A DNA stretch of 5,736 nt, from assembly GCA_002770795.1 (NCBI GenBank), contig PCTP01000197.1:18471-24206 (forward strand). The letters are read 5' to 3'. Shown here piece after piece: positions 1-5,736 of this stretch (position 1 is its first letter; each line of letters opens with the position of its first letter). The position numbers and the translations under genes were made by a program. The DNA comes from Gammaproteobacteria bacterium CG22_combo_CG10-13_8_21_14_all_40_8 (GTDB lineage Bacteria > Pseudomonadota > Gammaproteobacteria > Enterobacterales > GCA-002770795). Under the pieces are notes generated by a model. The model worked only from the letters and a program-made list of their open reading frames with translations, had not been told where the DNA came from and searched no databases.

Positions 1-179
1 GCGATAACAATCTCAGGGTTAATCACTTTTATGGTATCGGTAAGAACGCGGCATTGCTCGGGATCGAGATAATTACGACTAAATAAAATAACACCGCCAA
101 TCAAGGGATTTTGTAGCAGGCATTGTTCTTCAAGTGTGAGCGTACAGCCCTCTAAATCCATCATTAATGGACCAGTCAT
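1..179 (-). CDS. nagZ: Beta-N-acetylhexosaminidase NagZ, N-terminal part (cut by window edge)
   Basis: Only the first 59 codons are visible; the gene continues past the left edge. The family (glycoside hydrolase 3) removes N-acetylglucosamine from GlcNAc-anhydroMur-peptides in the cytoplasm during peptidoglycan recycling. The translation begins MTGPLMMDLEG and continues with NPLIGGVILFSRNY (residues 25-38). These match the start of E. coli NagZ (MGPVMLDVEG, HPLVGGLILFTRNY) and form the first strands of the TIM barrel. The catalytic residues lie outside the window. The ATG at 179 is chosen because it aligns with the family start and has GGAGA at 193-189, 9 nt upstream; in-frame Met6 and Met7 are less likely starts. 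The gene follows sucD on the same strand but lies beyond a strong terminator, so it is probably not a regular part of the suc operon. No convincing promoter is visible in the short gap. Identity is confident despite the truncation. Confidence 0.9.
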   Translation of the reverse strand, partial: MTGPLMMDLEGCTLTLEEQCLLQNPLIGGVILFSRNYLDPEQCRVLTDTIKVINPEIVI

Positions 180-226
180 AACCACATATCTCCAAATTAA
201 AGGGTGAATTTTTTTAAGTTGATACT

Positions 227-253
227 AAAAAGCCGTGAAAATCACGGCTTTTT
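227..253 (-). terminator. Rho-independent terminator of the suc operon
   Basis: A perfect inverted repeat has arms 227-238 and 242-253 (12 bp) and a 3-nt AAA loop (read on the plus strand) at 239-241. The stem core is GCCGTGA/TCACGGC, flanked by A5 on one side and T5 on the other, so it could work in both directions. In the minus-strand transcript the GC-rich stem is followed by U5 and then AGU. It begins 16 nt after the sucD stop codon, where the end of the sucABCD message is expected. It separates the suc operon from nagZ. Confidence 0.9.
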
Positions 254-269
254 GTCATAGTAGTTGTAC

Positions 270-1142
270 TTACCAACCGGTAATATCTTTAACAGCTTGT
301 CCAAGATCTGCTGGTGAGCGTACTGTTTTAACACCAGCCGCTTCAAGCGCAGCAAACTTCTCAGCCGCTGTGCCCTTTCCACCAGAGATAATAGCACCAG
401 CATGTCCCATTCTTTTACCAGAAGGCGCAGTCACGCCAGCGATATAAGAAACTACCGGTTTAGTCACATGATCTTTAATGAACTGTGCAGCCGCTTCCTC
501 AGCAGAACCGCCAATCTCACCAACCATAATAATGGCTTCGGTTTGTGGATCATTCTGGAATAAGGTTAAAGCATCAATAAAGTTAGTGCCATTGATCGGA
601 TCACCACCTATTCCAATACAGGTACTCTGTCCAAAACCAAAATCTGTGGTCTGTTTGACCGCTTCGTAAGTTAAAGTGCCTGAACGTGACACAATACCTA
701 CCTTTCCTGGCAAGTGAATATGTCCTGGCATAATACCAATTTTACATTCGCCTGGTGTGATAATACCTGGGCAATTAGGGCCAATTAAGCGGGAATCGGT
801 TTGATCGATATAAGCTTTTACTTGGAGCATATCAAGTTGTGGAATGCCCTCAGTGATACAAACAATCAGTTTAATTCCAGCATCTGCAGCTTCGATGATC
901 GAGTCTTTACAAAATGGAGCTGGTACATAAATAACCGTTGCATCAGGTTGTACAGCTTCTACAGCTTCTCTCACTGTATCAAATACTGGCAATCCAAGAT
1001 GAGTAGTTCCGCCTTTTCCTGGCGTGACACCACCGACCATTTTTGTACCGTATTCAATGGATTGTTCGCAATGCAATGTGCCTTGCTTTCCAGTAAAGCC
1101 CTGACAAATAACTCTTGTTTCTTTATTGATTAATACGCTCAT
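270..1142 (-). CDS. sucD: Succinyl-CoA synthetase (ADP-forming), alpha subunit SucD
   Basis: SucD is the CoA-binding and catalytic alpha subunit. With SucC it converts succinyl-CoA, NDP and phosphate to succinate, CoA and NTP in the cytoplasm, through a phosphohistidine intermediate. At 290 aa it is within a residue or so of the E. coli protein. The N-terminal CoA-binding Rossmann domain (about 1-130) carries GFTGKQG (15-21) and VGGVTPGKGG (36-45), followed by IGPNCPG (120-126). The C-terminal ligase domain has VSRSGTLTYE (151-160), GIGGDP and GEIGGSAEE (208-216). The phosphorylated histidine is His247 in GKRMGHAGA. The ATG at 1142 has GGAG at 1154-1151, 8 nt upstream and inside the last codons of sucC. 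The two genes are 3 nt apart, so translational coupling with equal subunit output is likely. The C-terminus ends DITGW and differs from the E. coli tail; this end is variable in the family. All key residues are intact. Confidence 0.98.
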   Translation of the reverse strand: MSVLINKETRVICQGFTGKQGTLHCEQSIEYGTKMVGGVTPGKGGTTHLGLPVFDTVREAVEAVQPDATVIYVPAPFCKDSIIEAADAGIKLIVCITEGIPQLDMLQVKAYIDQTDSRLIGPNCPGIITPGECKIGIMPGHIHLPGKVGIVSRSGTLTYEAVKQTTDFGFGQSTCIGIGGDPINGTNFIDALTLFQNDPQTEAIIMVGEIGGSAEEAAAQFIKDHVTKPVVSYIAGVTAPSGKRMGHAGAIISGGKGTAAEKFAALEAAGVKTVRSPADLGQAVKDITGW

Positions 1143-1145
1143 TGA

Positions 1146-2309
1146 TTATTCTCCAACCTTGGCGACTATTTTCTTGGCAGCGTCTGTAAGACCTACTGCA
1201 GGCGTGAGGTTTAAACCACTCTCAGCTAATTTTTGAGCACCAAGTTGTGCATTATTACCTTCTAAACGAACGACAACAGGAATGGTGATACCCACTTCCT
1301 TCACAGCAGCAATAATACCATCCGCAATTAAATCACAGCGCACGATACCACCGAAAATATTCACCAAAATACCTTTCACACTGGTATCAGACAAAATGAT
1401 TTTGAAGGCCTCGGCAACACGTTCTTTCGTCGCACCACCGCCAACATCGAGGAAGTTGGCAGGTTGGCCACCGTGCAACTTGATAATATCCATGGTTGCC
1501 ATGGCAAGACCCGCACCATTCACCATACAGCCTATATCACCTTCTAGCGCAATATAGTTTAATTCCCATTCAGCCGCTCTTAATTCACGCGCATCTTCTT
1601 GGGTGGCATCATGCATTTCACGCAATTCTGGATGACGGAAAAGTGCATTGTCATCAATATTCATTTTGGCATCTAGGCACAATAAGTCACCTTGTTTAGT
1701 CACCACCAAAGGATTAATTTCAACCAAGCTCAAGTCTTTGGCAATAATAAGTTGTCCCAAGCCCATTAAAAGTTTGGTGAATTGCTTAATTTGATTTCCT
1801 TCAAGTTTTAAAGCAAAAGCTATATCGCGACATTGATAAGGTAGAACACCCGTCATTGGATTCACAACAACTTTAACAATTTTTTCTGGTGTTTCTTCAG
1901 CAACTTTTTCAATCTCTACGCCGCCTTCTGTAGATGCCATGATAACGACTCGTTGAGTCTCACGATCAATAACTGCACCAACATAGAGTTCACGATCAAT
2001 ATCACAAGGCGCTTCGATTAAAACGCGGTGGATAGGCAGGCCTTTCTCATCTGTCTGTGGGGTCACTAAATTGGTGCCAAGCATCGATTTAACGGCTTCA
2101 GCCAGTTCATTTCTAGAACTAACAATCTTAACTCCACCGCCTTTACCACGACCACCAGCATACACCTGAGCTTTCACAACCCATTTATTAGAGGCAATTG
2201 AATCCGCCGCAACTAGGGCTTCATCAACGGTTCTAGCCACTATACCCAAGGAAACAGGCATGCCAAAATCTGAAAAAAGTTTTTTTGCTTGATATTCATG
2301 TAAATTCAT
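1146..2309 (-). CDS. sucC: Succinyl-CoA synthetase, beta subunit SucC
   Basis: SucC is the nucleotide- and succinate-binding beta subunit that pairs with SucD. The ATG at 2309 gives 387 aa, close to the 388 of E. coli, and the start MNLHEYQAKKLF matches the family. A GTG-initiated 391-aa form from 2321 is possible but adds only MELL. The N-terminal ATP-grasp domain (about 1-235) has Lys46, AGGRGKGGG (51-59), MASTEGGVEIEKV (124-136) and VEINPLV (196-202). Glu197, Asn199 and Asp213 match the catalytic and Mg-binding positions of the E. coli enzyme. The C-terminal ligase/flavodoxin-like domain has NGAGLAMATMD (264-274), FLDVGGGATKE (286-296), NIFGGIVRCD (317-326) and RLEGNN (348-353). From sequence alone I cannot say whether ADP or GDP is preferred. 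A 235-nt gap separates it from sucB, in contrast to the tight sucC-sucD junction, so sucCD may have its own transcript. Confidence 0.97.
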   Translation of the reverse strand: MNLHEYQAKKLFSDFGMPVSLGIVARTVDEALVAADSIASNKWVVKAQVYAGGRGKGGGVKIVSSRNELAEAVKSMLGTNLVTPQTDEKGLPIHRVLIEAPCDIDRELYVGAVIDRETQRVVIMASTEGGVEIEKVAEETPEKIVKVVVNPMTGVLPYQCRDIAFALKLEGNQIKQFTKLLMGLGQLIIAKDLSLVEINPLVVTKQGDLLCLDAKMNIDDNALFRHPELREMHDATQEDARELRAAEWELNYIALEGDIGCMVNGAGLAMATMDIIKLHGGQPANFLDVGGGATKERVAEAFKIILSDTSVKGILVNIFGGIVRCDLIADGIIAAVKEVGITIPVVVRLEGNNAQLGAQKLAESGLNLTPAVGLTDAAKKIVAKVGE

Positions 2310-2316
2310 TAGCAAT

Positions 2317-2319
2317 TCC
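2317..2319 (-). promoter_or_regulatory. Weak ribosome binding site that sets the sucC start at 2309
   Basis: On the minus strand the sequence before the ATG at 2309 reads GTGGAATTGCTA. The GGA at 2319-2317 is the only Shine-Dalgarno-like element, 7 nt from that ATG. The alternative GTG at 2321 has no purine-rich element before it and overlaps this site. Together with the family alignment this favours 2309 over 2321. Confidence 0.55.
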
Positions 2320-2344
2320 ACGACAAGTAATTAAATAAAGATAG

Positions 2345-2375
2345 ATCATATAAAATGTCTACCCAGTTGTTGCAA
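2345..2375 (-). promoter_or_regulatory. Possible sigma70-type promoter for sucCD
   Basis: On the minus strand a TTGCAA (-35 like, 2375-2370) and a TATGAT (-10 like, 2350-2345; 5 of 6 consensus bases) are separated by 19 bp, longer than the usual 17. A register with TATATG gives 17 bp but a poorer -10. Transcription would start near 2338, giving a leader of about 30 nt before the sucC ATG. The location in the only long intergenic gap of the operon supports it, but AT-rich sequence yields such matches by chance. Confidence 0.35.
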
Positions 2376-2377
2376 GA

Positions 2378-2395
2378 ATTTCATTCCATTGAAAT
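2378..2395. repeat. Short inverted repeat upstream of the possible sucCD promoter
   Basis: ATTTCA (2378-2383) and TGAAAT (2390-2395) are exact inverted copies around a 6-bp spacer TTCCAT. The element lies 2 bp upstream of the proposed -35 box, where an activator or repressor dimer could bind. Six-bp arms in AT-rich DNA can arise by chance, and I do not recognise the motif as belonging to a known regulator. Confidence 0.3.
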
Positions 2396-2435
2396 CTCTT
2401 AATAGTTTTCTGTTTGCAGGCTTACACACCAGAGA

Positions 2436-2514
2436 TAAATAACTCTAACAGCCTAAAATCCGTTCTTTTAAATAGGAATTAGAATCAGAGGCTATTTTAA
2501 CACAGAGTTATTTA
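2436..2514 (-). repeat. Long imperfect hairpin in the sucB-sucC gap
   Basis: Outer arms TAAATAACTCT (2436-2446) and AGAGTTATTTA (2504-2514) are perfect 11-bp inverted copies. Directly inside them, 2447-2453 (AACAGCC) pairs with 2490-2496 (GGCTATT) over 7 positions. A 7-nt bulge (2497-2503) sits on one side and the loop is 36 nt. In the minus-strand RNA the one imperfect pair is a U-G wobble (2494 with 2449), whereas in a plus-strand RNA it would be an A-C mismatch. The fold is therefore better in the suc transcript. No U-run follows, so it does not look like an ordinary terminator. A role in mRNA stability or processing between sucAB and sucCD is inference. Confidence 0.5.
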
Positions 2515-2544
2515 ATATAGGCCCTTTATCGGTAATATTTCGTT

Positions 2545-3759
2545 CTAAACTTCTAAAAGTAATCGAGCTGGATCTTCAATAAGTTCCTTGACGGTTTTTA
2601 AGAAGCCTACTGATTCACGACCATCCACAATTCGGTGATCATAGGAAAGTGCAATATACATCATCGGACGCACCACAATTTCTCCGTCAATCACTACCGC
2701 TCTATCGGTAATACCGTGCATGCCCAAAATGCCACTTTGTGGTGGATTAATAATAGGCGTAGACATCATAGAGCCAAAAACACCGCCATTGGTAATGGTA
2801 AAAGTACCGCCTGTTAGCTCTTCCATGGTTAATTTGTTGTCTTGAGCTTTTTTGCCCAAGGTACGAATGTTCGTTTCTATATCGGCAAATGACATGCTAT
2901 CTGCATCTCTTAATATAGGGACAACCAAGCCGCGAGGTGCAGACACCGCAATGCCTATATCAAAATAACCATGATAAACAATATCATCCCCATCAATAGA
3001 TGCATTCAGATCGGGATATCTTTTCAAACCTTCAATCACAGCCTTAGTGAAAAAAGACATGAAGCCTAAACGACTATTATGCGTTTTCTCAAAAACTTCT
3101 TTATATTTTTGACGAAGCTCCATCACAGGCTGCATATTCACTTCATTGAAAGTGGTTAGTATGGCTGAGTTCTGTTGGACTGAAACTAAACGTTCCGCCA
3201 CTCTTTTTCTTAATCGAGTCATAGGCACACGTTTCTGTTCTCTTGCACCAGCTGATTTGGGCGTAATCACTTGTGAAGAAGATTCAGGTGCAGAGATAGG
3301 CTTTTGGGTTTGTGTCGTTTGCGCTTTAAGATAAGCTTCTACATCCTCTTTCGAGAGTCTTCCATCTTTACCTGTAGCACGGATAGATTCTGGATCCAAT
3401 CCATGCTCTGACACCAATCGCCTAACGGCTGGCGATAAGGCGTCATGGCTTTGCGCTGGTGACGCTGCAGCCGCTACATGGCTTGTTTTTTCTTCTGTAG
3501 AAGTTGAACTTATTGCAGCACTAGTTGCTTTAAATAAACCAATCACATCATGGGCATTCACTGTCGCCCCCTCATCGTGAACGATTTCTTCAATCACACC
3601 ATCATCTGGTGCTACAACCTCAAGCACCACTTTATCGGTTTCTATATCAACGATGTTTTCGTCTCTTTCACAAAAGTCCCCTACCTTTTTATGCCATGTT
3701 GCAATGGTCGCATCTGCCACAGATTCGGGTAATGTAGGGACTTGAATTTTCAAGGACAT
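2545..3759 (-). CDS. sucB: Dihydrolipoamide succinyltransferase (E2 of 2-oxoglutarate dehydrogenase)
   Basis: SucB forms the E2 core of the 2-oxoglutarate dehydrogenase complex and transfers the succinyl group from lipoamide to CoA. At 404 aa it is near-identical in length to E. coli SucB (405). The lipoyl domain (about 2-76) carries the lipoylated lysine Lys43 in ETDKVVLE. A Ser/Ala/Thr-rich linker (about 77-105) leads to the peripheral subunit-binding domain (about 108-144, LSPAVRRLV to KDGRLSKEDVEAYL). A second linker follows (about 146-172), then the catalytic acyltransferase domain (about 175-404). The active-site His375 and Asp379 lie in SYDHRIVDGRE. There is one lipoyl domain, as expected for this E2. 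The ATG at 3759 has AAGGAA at 3771-3766, 6 nt upstream. The gene follows sucA after 26 nt and is almost certainly cotranscribed with it. The stop is TAG; the end ARLLLEV matches the family, so the protein is complete. Confidence 0.98.
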   Translation of the reverse strand: MSLKIQVPTLPESVADATIATWHKKVGDFCERDENIVDIETDKVVLEVVAPDDGVIEEIVHDEGATVNAHDVIGLFKATSAAISSTSTEEKTSHVAAAASPAQSHDALSPAVRRLVSEHGLDPESIRATGKDGRLSKEDVEAYLKAQTTQTQKPISAPESSSQVITPKSAGAREQKRVPMTRLRKRVAERLVSVQQNSAILTTFNEVNMQPVMELRQKYKEVFEKTHNSRLGFMSFFTKAVIEGLKRYPDLNASIDGDDIVYHGYFDIGIAVSAPRGLVVPILRDADSMSFADIETNIRTLGKKAQDNKLTMEELTGGTFTITNGGVFGSMMSTPIINPPQSGILGMHGITDRAVVIDGEIVVRPMMYIALSYDHRIVDGRESVGFLKTVKELIEDPARLLLEV

Positions 3760-3785
3760 TTGTTGTTCCTTCTTAATAAGTTTTA

Positions 3786-5736
3786 TTAAAGTCCTAGGGC
3801 TTGAAGCACTAGATCATTTTGTTCTTTTAAATGTTTAGAGGTTGAACCTGCGGCAGGTGCAGCAGAAGCTTCACGACCAGCAAATTCAATCCACTGACTT
3901 TCTGGTAAACAGGCCTTAAAATTATGCTGACTACTGTACCAGGCGCCTTGATTTTTGGGTTCTTCTTGACACCAAATAAACTCTTTCACATGCGCATAAG
4001 GTTCTAAGCGTTTACTTAATCTCTTGGCGGGAAATGGGTAGAGTTGTTCGATGCGAATAATCACAACATGGGCTAAACTTAACTCCCTGCGTTTTTCGAG
4101 CAGATCATAATAGACCTTACCGCTACAGAGCACTACACGAGTTACAGTTTTTGCATCATGTTCGTCAATTTCAGGGATCACCGTATGGAAATGCCCTGAT
4201 TTAAAGTCTTCTATTTCAGATACAGCTAATTTATGACGTAACAAACTTTTAGGTGACATCACGATCAATGGTTTACGTAAAGGCCTCAAGGCTTGACGTC
4301 TCAGCATATGAAATACTTGAGCAGGCGTACTGGGAATACAAACTTGCATATTCTCTTCAGCACAAAGCTGCAAATAACGCTCTAATCGAGCAGAGGAGTG
4401 TTCAGCCCCCTGTCCTTCGTAGCCATGAGGCAATAGCATCACTAAACCACTTAATCTGCCCCACTTATGTTCACCTGAACTGATGAATTGGTCAATAACC
4501 ACCTGTGCGCCATTGGCAAAATCTCCAAATTGACTTTCCCATATAATTAAAGATCGAGGCTCAGTGGTAGAATAGCCATATTCATAGGCTAAGATAGCCT
4601 CTTCTGAAAGCACAGAATCAATGACTGAAAATTGGCCTTGTTCTTCAGAGATATGCTGTAATGGAATATAACAATCGCCTTCATTTTGATCATGCCACAC
4701 CGCATGTCGATGAAAGAAAGTGCCGCGACCACTGTCTTGGCCTGAAATTCGTATCATTAGTCCTGTATCTAAAGTGCCTGCATAGGCTAAATTTTCAGCC
4801 GCCCCCCAATCGAGAGCCTGCTCTCCTTTGTACATGACTTCTCTATCTGCGATAATTTTAGCCACTCTTGGGTGTAGTTTGACATTATCTGGAATCGTGG
4901 TCAGAACCTTGGCATAGCGATCGATTTGTTCTTGGGTAATTTTAGTATCAGCTTTAGCTTCCCATGTTTGATTCACATAAGGATCCCATTGCACATTGAA
5001 TTCTTGCTTTTTAAAGGGTAACCAGCCTGCCACCACACTCTTTCCGACATCTAACATATCGCGGTATCTTGAGACGAGTTCCGCCGCATTTTGATCCTTA
5101 ATCAGCCCTTCTGCAATTAATTTTTGGGCGTAGAGTTCGCGAACCATGGGGCGTTTTTTGATCACTTTGTACATAAGGGGCTGAGTCGCTGAAGGCTCAT
5201 CGGCTTCATTATGTCCATGACGACGATAACAAACCAAATCGATCACCACATCTTTATTAAATGTCATTCGATAATCTAAAGCTAAACGCGCAATTTTTAC
5301 CACGGCTTCGGGATCATCGCCATTCACATGAAACACTGGCGCTGCCACCATTTTTGCAACATCGGTACAATAACGAGTCGAACGCACATCTTCAGGGTTG
5401 GATGTGGTAAATCCTACTTGGTTATTGATAACAATATGGATGGTTCCACCCGTTTTATAACCTCGAGTCTGAGACATATTAAAGGTTTCCATGACCACAC
5501 CCTGACCCGTGAAGGCAGAGTCACCATGGATAATGATAGGAATGACTTGATTGAGTGTTTTATCTTTACGGCGTTCTTGTCTGGCACGAACAGAACCTTC
5601 CACAACTGGCGCGACAATTTCAAGATGAGATGGGTTAAAAGCAAGAGCCACATGAATTGAACCCTTATCTGTTTTAATATCTGCAGAGAAACCTTGATGA
5701 TATTTCACATCGCCTGAACCGCTTGTTTCTTTATGT
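3786..5736 (-). CDS. sucA: 2-oxoglutarate dehydrogenase E1 component (N-terminus beyond window)
   Basis: SucA is the thiamine-diphosphate-dependent E1o subunit that decarboxylates 2-oxoglutarate and succinylates the lipoyl group of SucB. The visible 649 codons run in frame to the right edge, beginning HKETSGSGDVKYHQG; roughly 260-290 N-terminal residues are missing. In fragment numbering, NPSHLE (34-39) holds an active-site histidine. The ThDP/Mg motif runs from HGDS (Asp72) to INNQ (Asn105), with the same 33-residue spacing as E. coli Asp333/Asn366. CYRRHGHNEADEPS spans 169-182. The transketolase-like pyrimidine-binding domain (about 300-505) has SGRGTFFHRHAV, QFGDFANGAQV and LPHGYEGQG. The C-terminal E1o domain has MSPKSLLRHK, CSGKVYYDLLE, RIEQLYPFP and WCQEEPKNQGAWY. 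The GTG at 5708 is an internal valine (SGDVKYH), not a start. There is no frameshift or missing motif. The sucB start follows after 26 nt. Confidence 0.98.
   Translation of the reverse strand, partial: HKETSGSGDVKYHQGFSADIKTDKGSIHVALAFNPSHLEIVAPVVEGSVRARQERRKDKTLNQVIPIIIHGDSAFTGQGVVMETFNMSQTRGYKTGGTIHIVINNQVGFTTSNPEDVRSTRYCTDVAKMVAAPVFHVNGDDPEAVVKIARLALDYRMTFNKDVVIDLVCYRRHGHNEADEPSATQPLMYKVIKKRPMVRELYAQKLIAEGLIKDQNAAELVSRYRDMLDVGKSVVAGWLPFKKQEFNVQWDPYVNQTWEAKADTKITQEQIDRYAKVLTTIPDNVKLHPRVAKIIADREVMYKGEQALDWGAAENLAYAGTLDTGLMIRISGQDSGRGTFFHRHAVWHDQNEGDCYIPLQHISEEQGQFSVIDSVLSEEAILAYEYGYSTTEPRSLIIWESQFGDFANGAQVVIDQFISSGEHKWGRLSGLVMLLPHGYEGQGAEHSSARLERYLQLCAEENMQVCIPSTPAQVFHMLRRQALRPLRKPLIVMSPKSLLRHKLAVSEIEDFKSGHFHTVIPEIDEHDAKTVTRVVLCSGKVYYDLLEKRRELSLAHVVIIRIEQLYPFPAKRLSKRLEPYAHVKEFIWCQEEPKNQGAWYSSQHNFKACLPESQWIEFAGREASAAPAAGSTSKHLKEQNDLVLQALGL

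Noticed and set aside
198..226. Sigma70 promoter for nagZ in the gap after the terminator
   Set aside because: The only -10-like hexamer (TTTAAT) pairs with a -35 matching about two of six consensus bases, so it is not supportable as a feature.
801..1133. 110-codon plus-strand open frame opposite sucD
   Set aside because: It lies wholly antisense to the well-conserved sucD, its product is rich in Ser, Cys, Phe and Tyr with no recognisable domain, and no ribosome binding site was evident. It is a shadow frame.
2436..2514. Intrinsic terminator directly after sucB
   Set aside because: The hairpin is long and AT-rich with a 36-nt loop and a bulge, and no U-run follows in the minus-strand RNA. 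It is kept as a structural repeat, not as a terminator.
5328..5660. 110-codon plus-strand open frame opposite sucA
   Set aside because: It is antisense to conserved E1o coding sequence, with a composition (many His, Thr, Asn, Arg) typical of a complementary-strand reading. I recognise no family.
5706..5708. GTG as a start codon for a 640-aa SucA
   Set aside because: The frame stays open to the window edge and the upstream residues (SGSGD before VKYHQG) match internal E1o sequence. This GTG encodes an internal valine.
1..5736. A previously undescribed system, mobile element, CRISPR array or RNA gene
   Set aside because: Almost the whole window is conserved suc and nagZ coding sequence in one direction. 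No transposase, tandem repeat array, tRNA or rRNA pattern was seen, and the only long non-coding gap (2310-2544) is too small for an additional system.

Overview
The window holds the distal part of a TCA-cycle operon, sucA-sucB-sucC-sucD, read entirely on the minus strand (right to left). After it comes a strong terminator and the first 59 codons of a same-strand nagZ gene. Moderate AT-richness, the 2-oxoglutarate dehydrogenase plus ADP/GDP-forming succinyl-CoA synthetase gene order, and close protein similarity to E. coli SucABCD and NagZ (compared from memory) all point to a gammaproteobacterium. The lower-GC coding style would suit a Legionellales/Coxiella-like lineage, but that placement is a guess.

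Layout from right to left, in the direction of transcription: sucA (E1o) enters at the right edge without its N-terminus and stops at 3786. After 26 nt sucB (E2o) runs 3759-2545. A 235-nt non-coding gap follows, holding a long imperfect hairpin and a possible internal promoter. sucC (2309-1146) and sucD (1142-270) are separated by only 3 nt, with the sucD ribosome binding site inside the end of sucC. A perfect 12-bp hairpin with a T-run (227-253) closes the operon. nagZ starts at 179 and leaves at the left edge.

The four suc products carry out two consecutive TCA steps. SucA and SucB, with a dihydrolipoamide dehydrogenase encoded elsewhere, turn 2-oxoglutarate into succinyl-CoA. SucC and SucD convert succinyl-CoA to succinate while making a nucleoside triphosphate. 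NagZ acts in peptidoglycan recycling and is functionally unrelated.

This is mainly a conserved housekeeping region. I found no frameshift, mobile element, RNA gene, CRISPR array or new system. The points most worth checking are the structured sucB-sucC gap, the possible separate promoter for sucCD, and the short 3' UTR after sucD.
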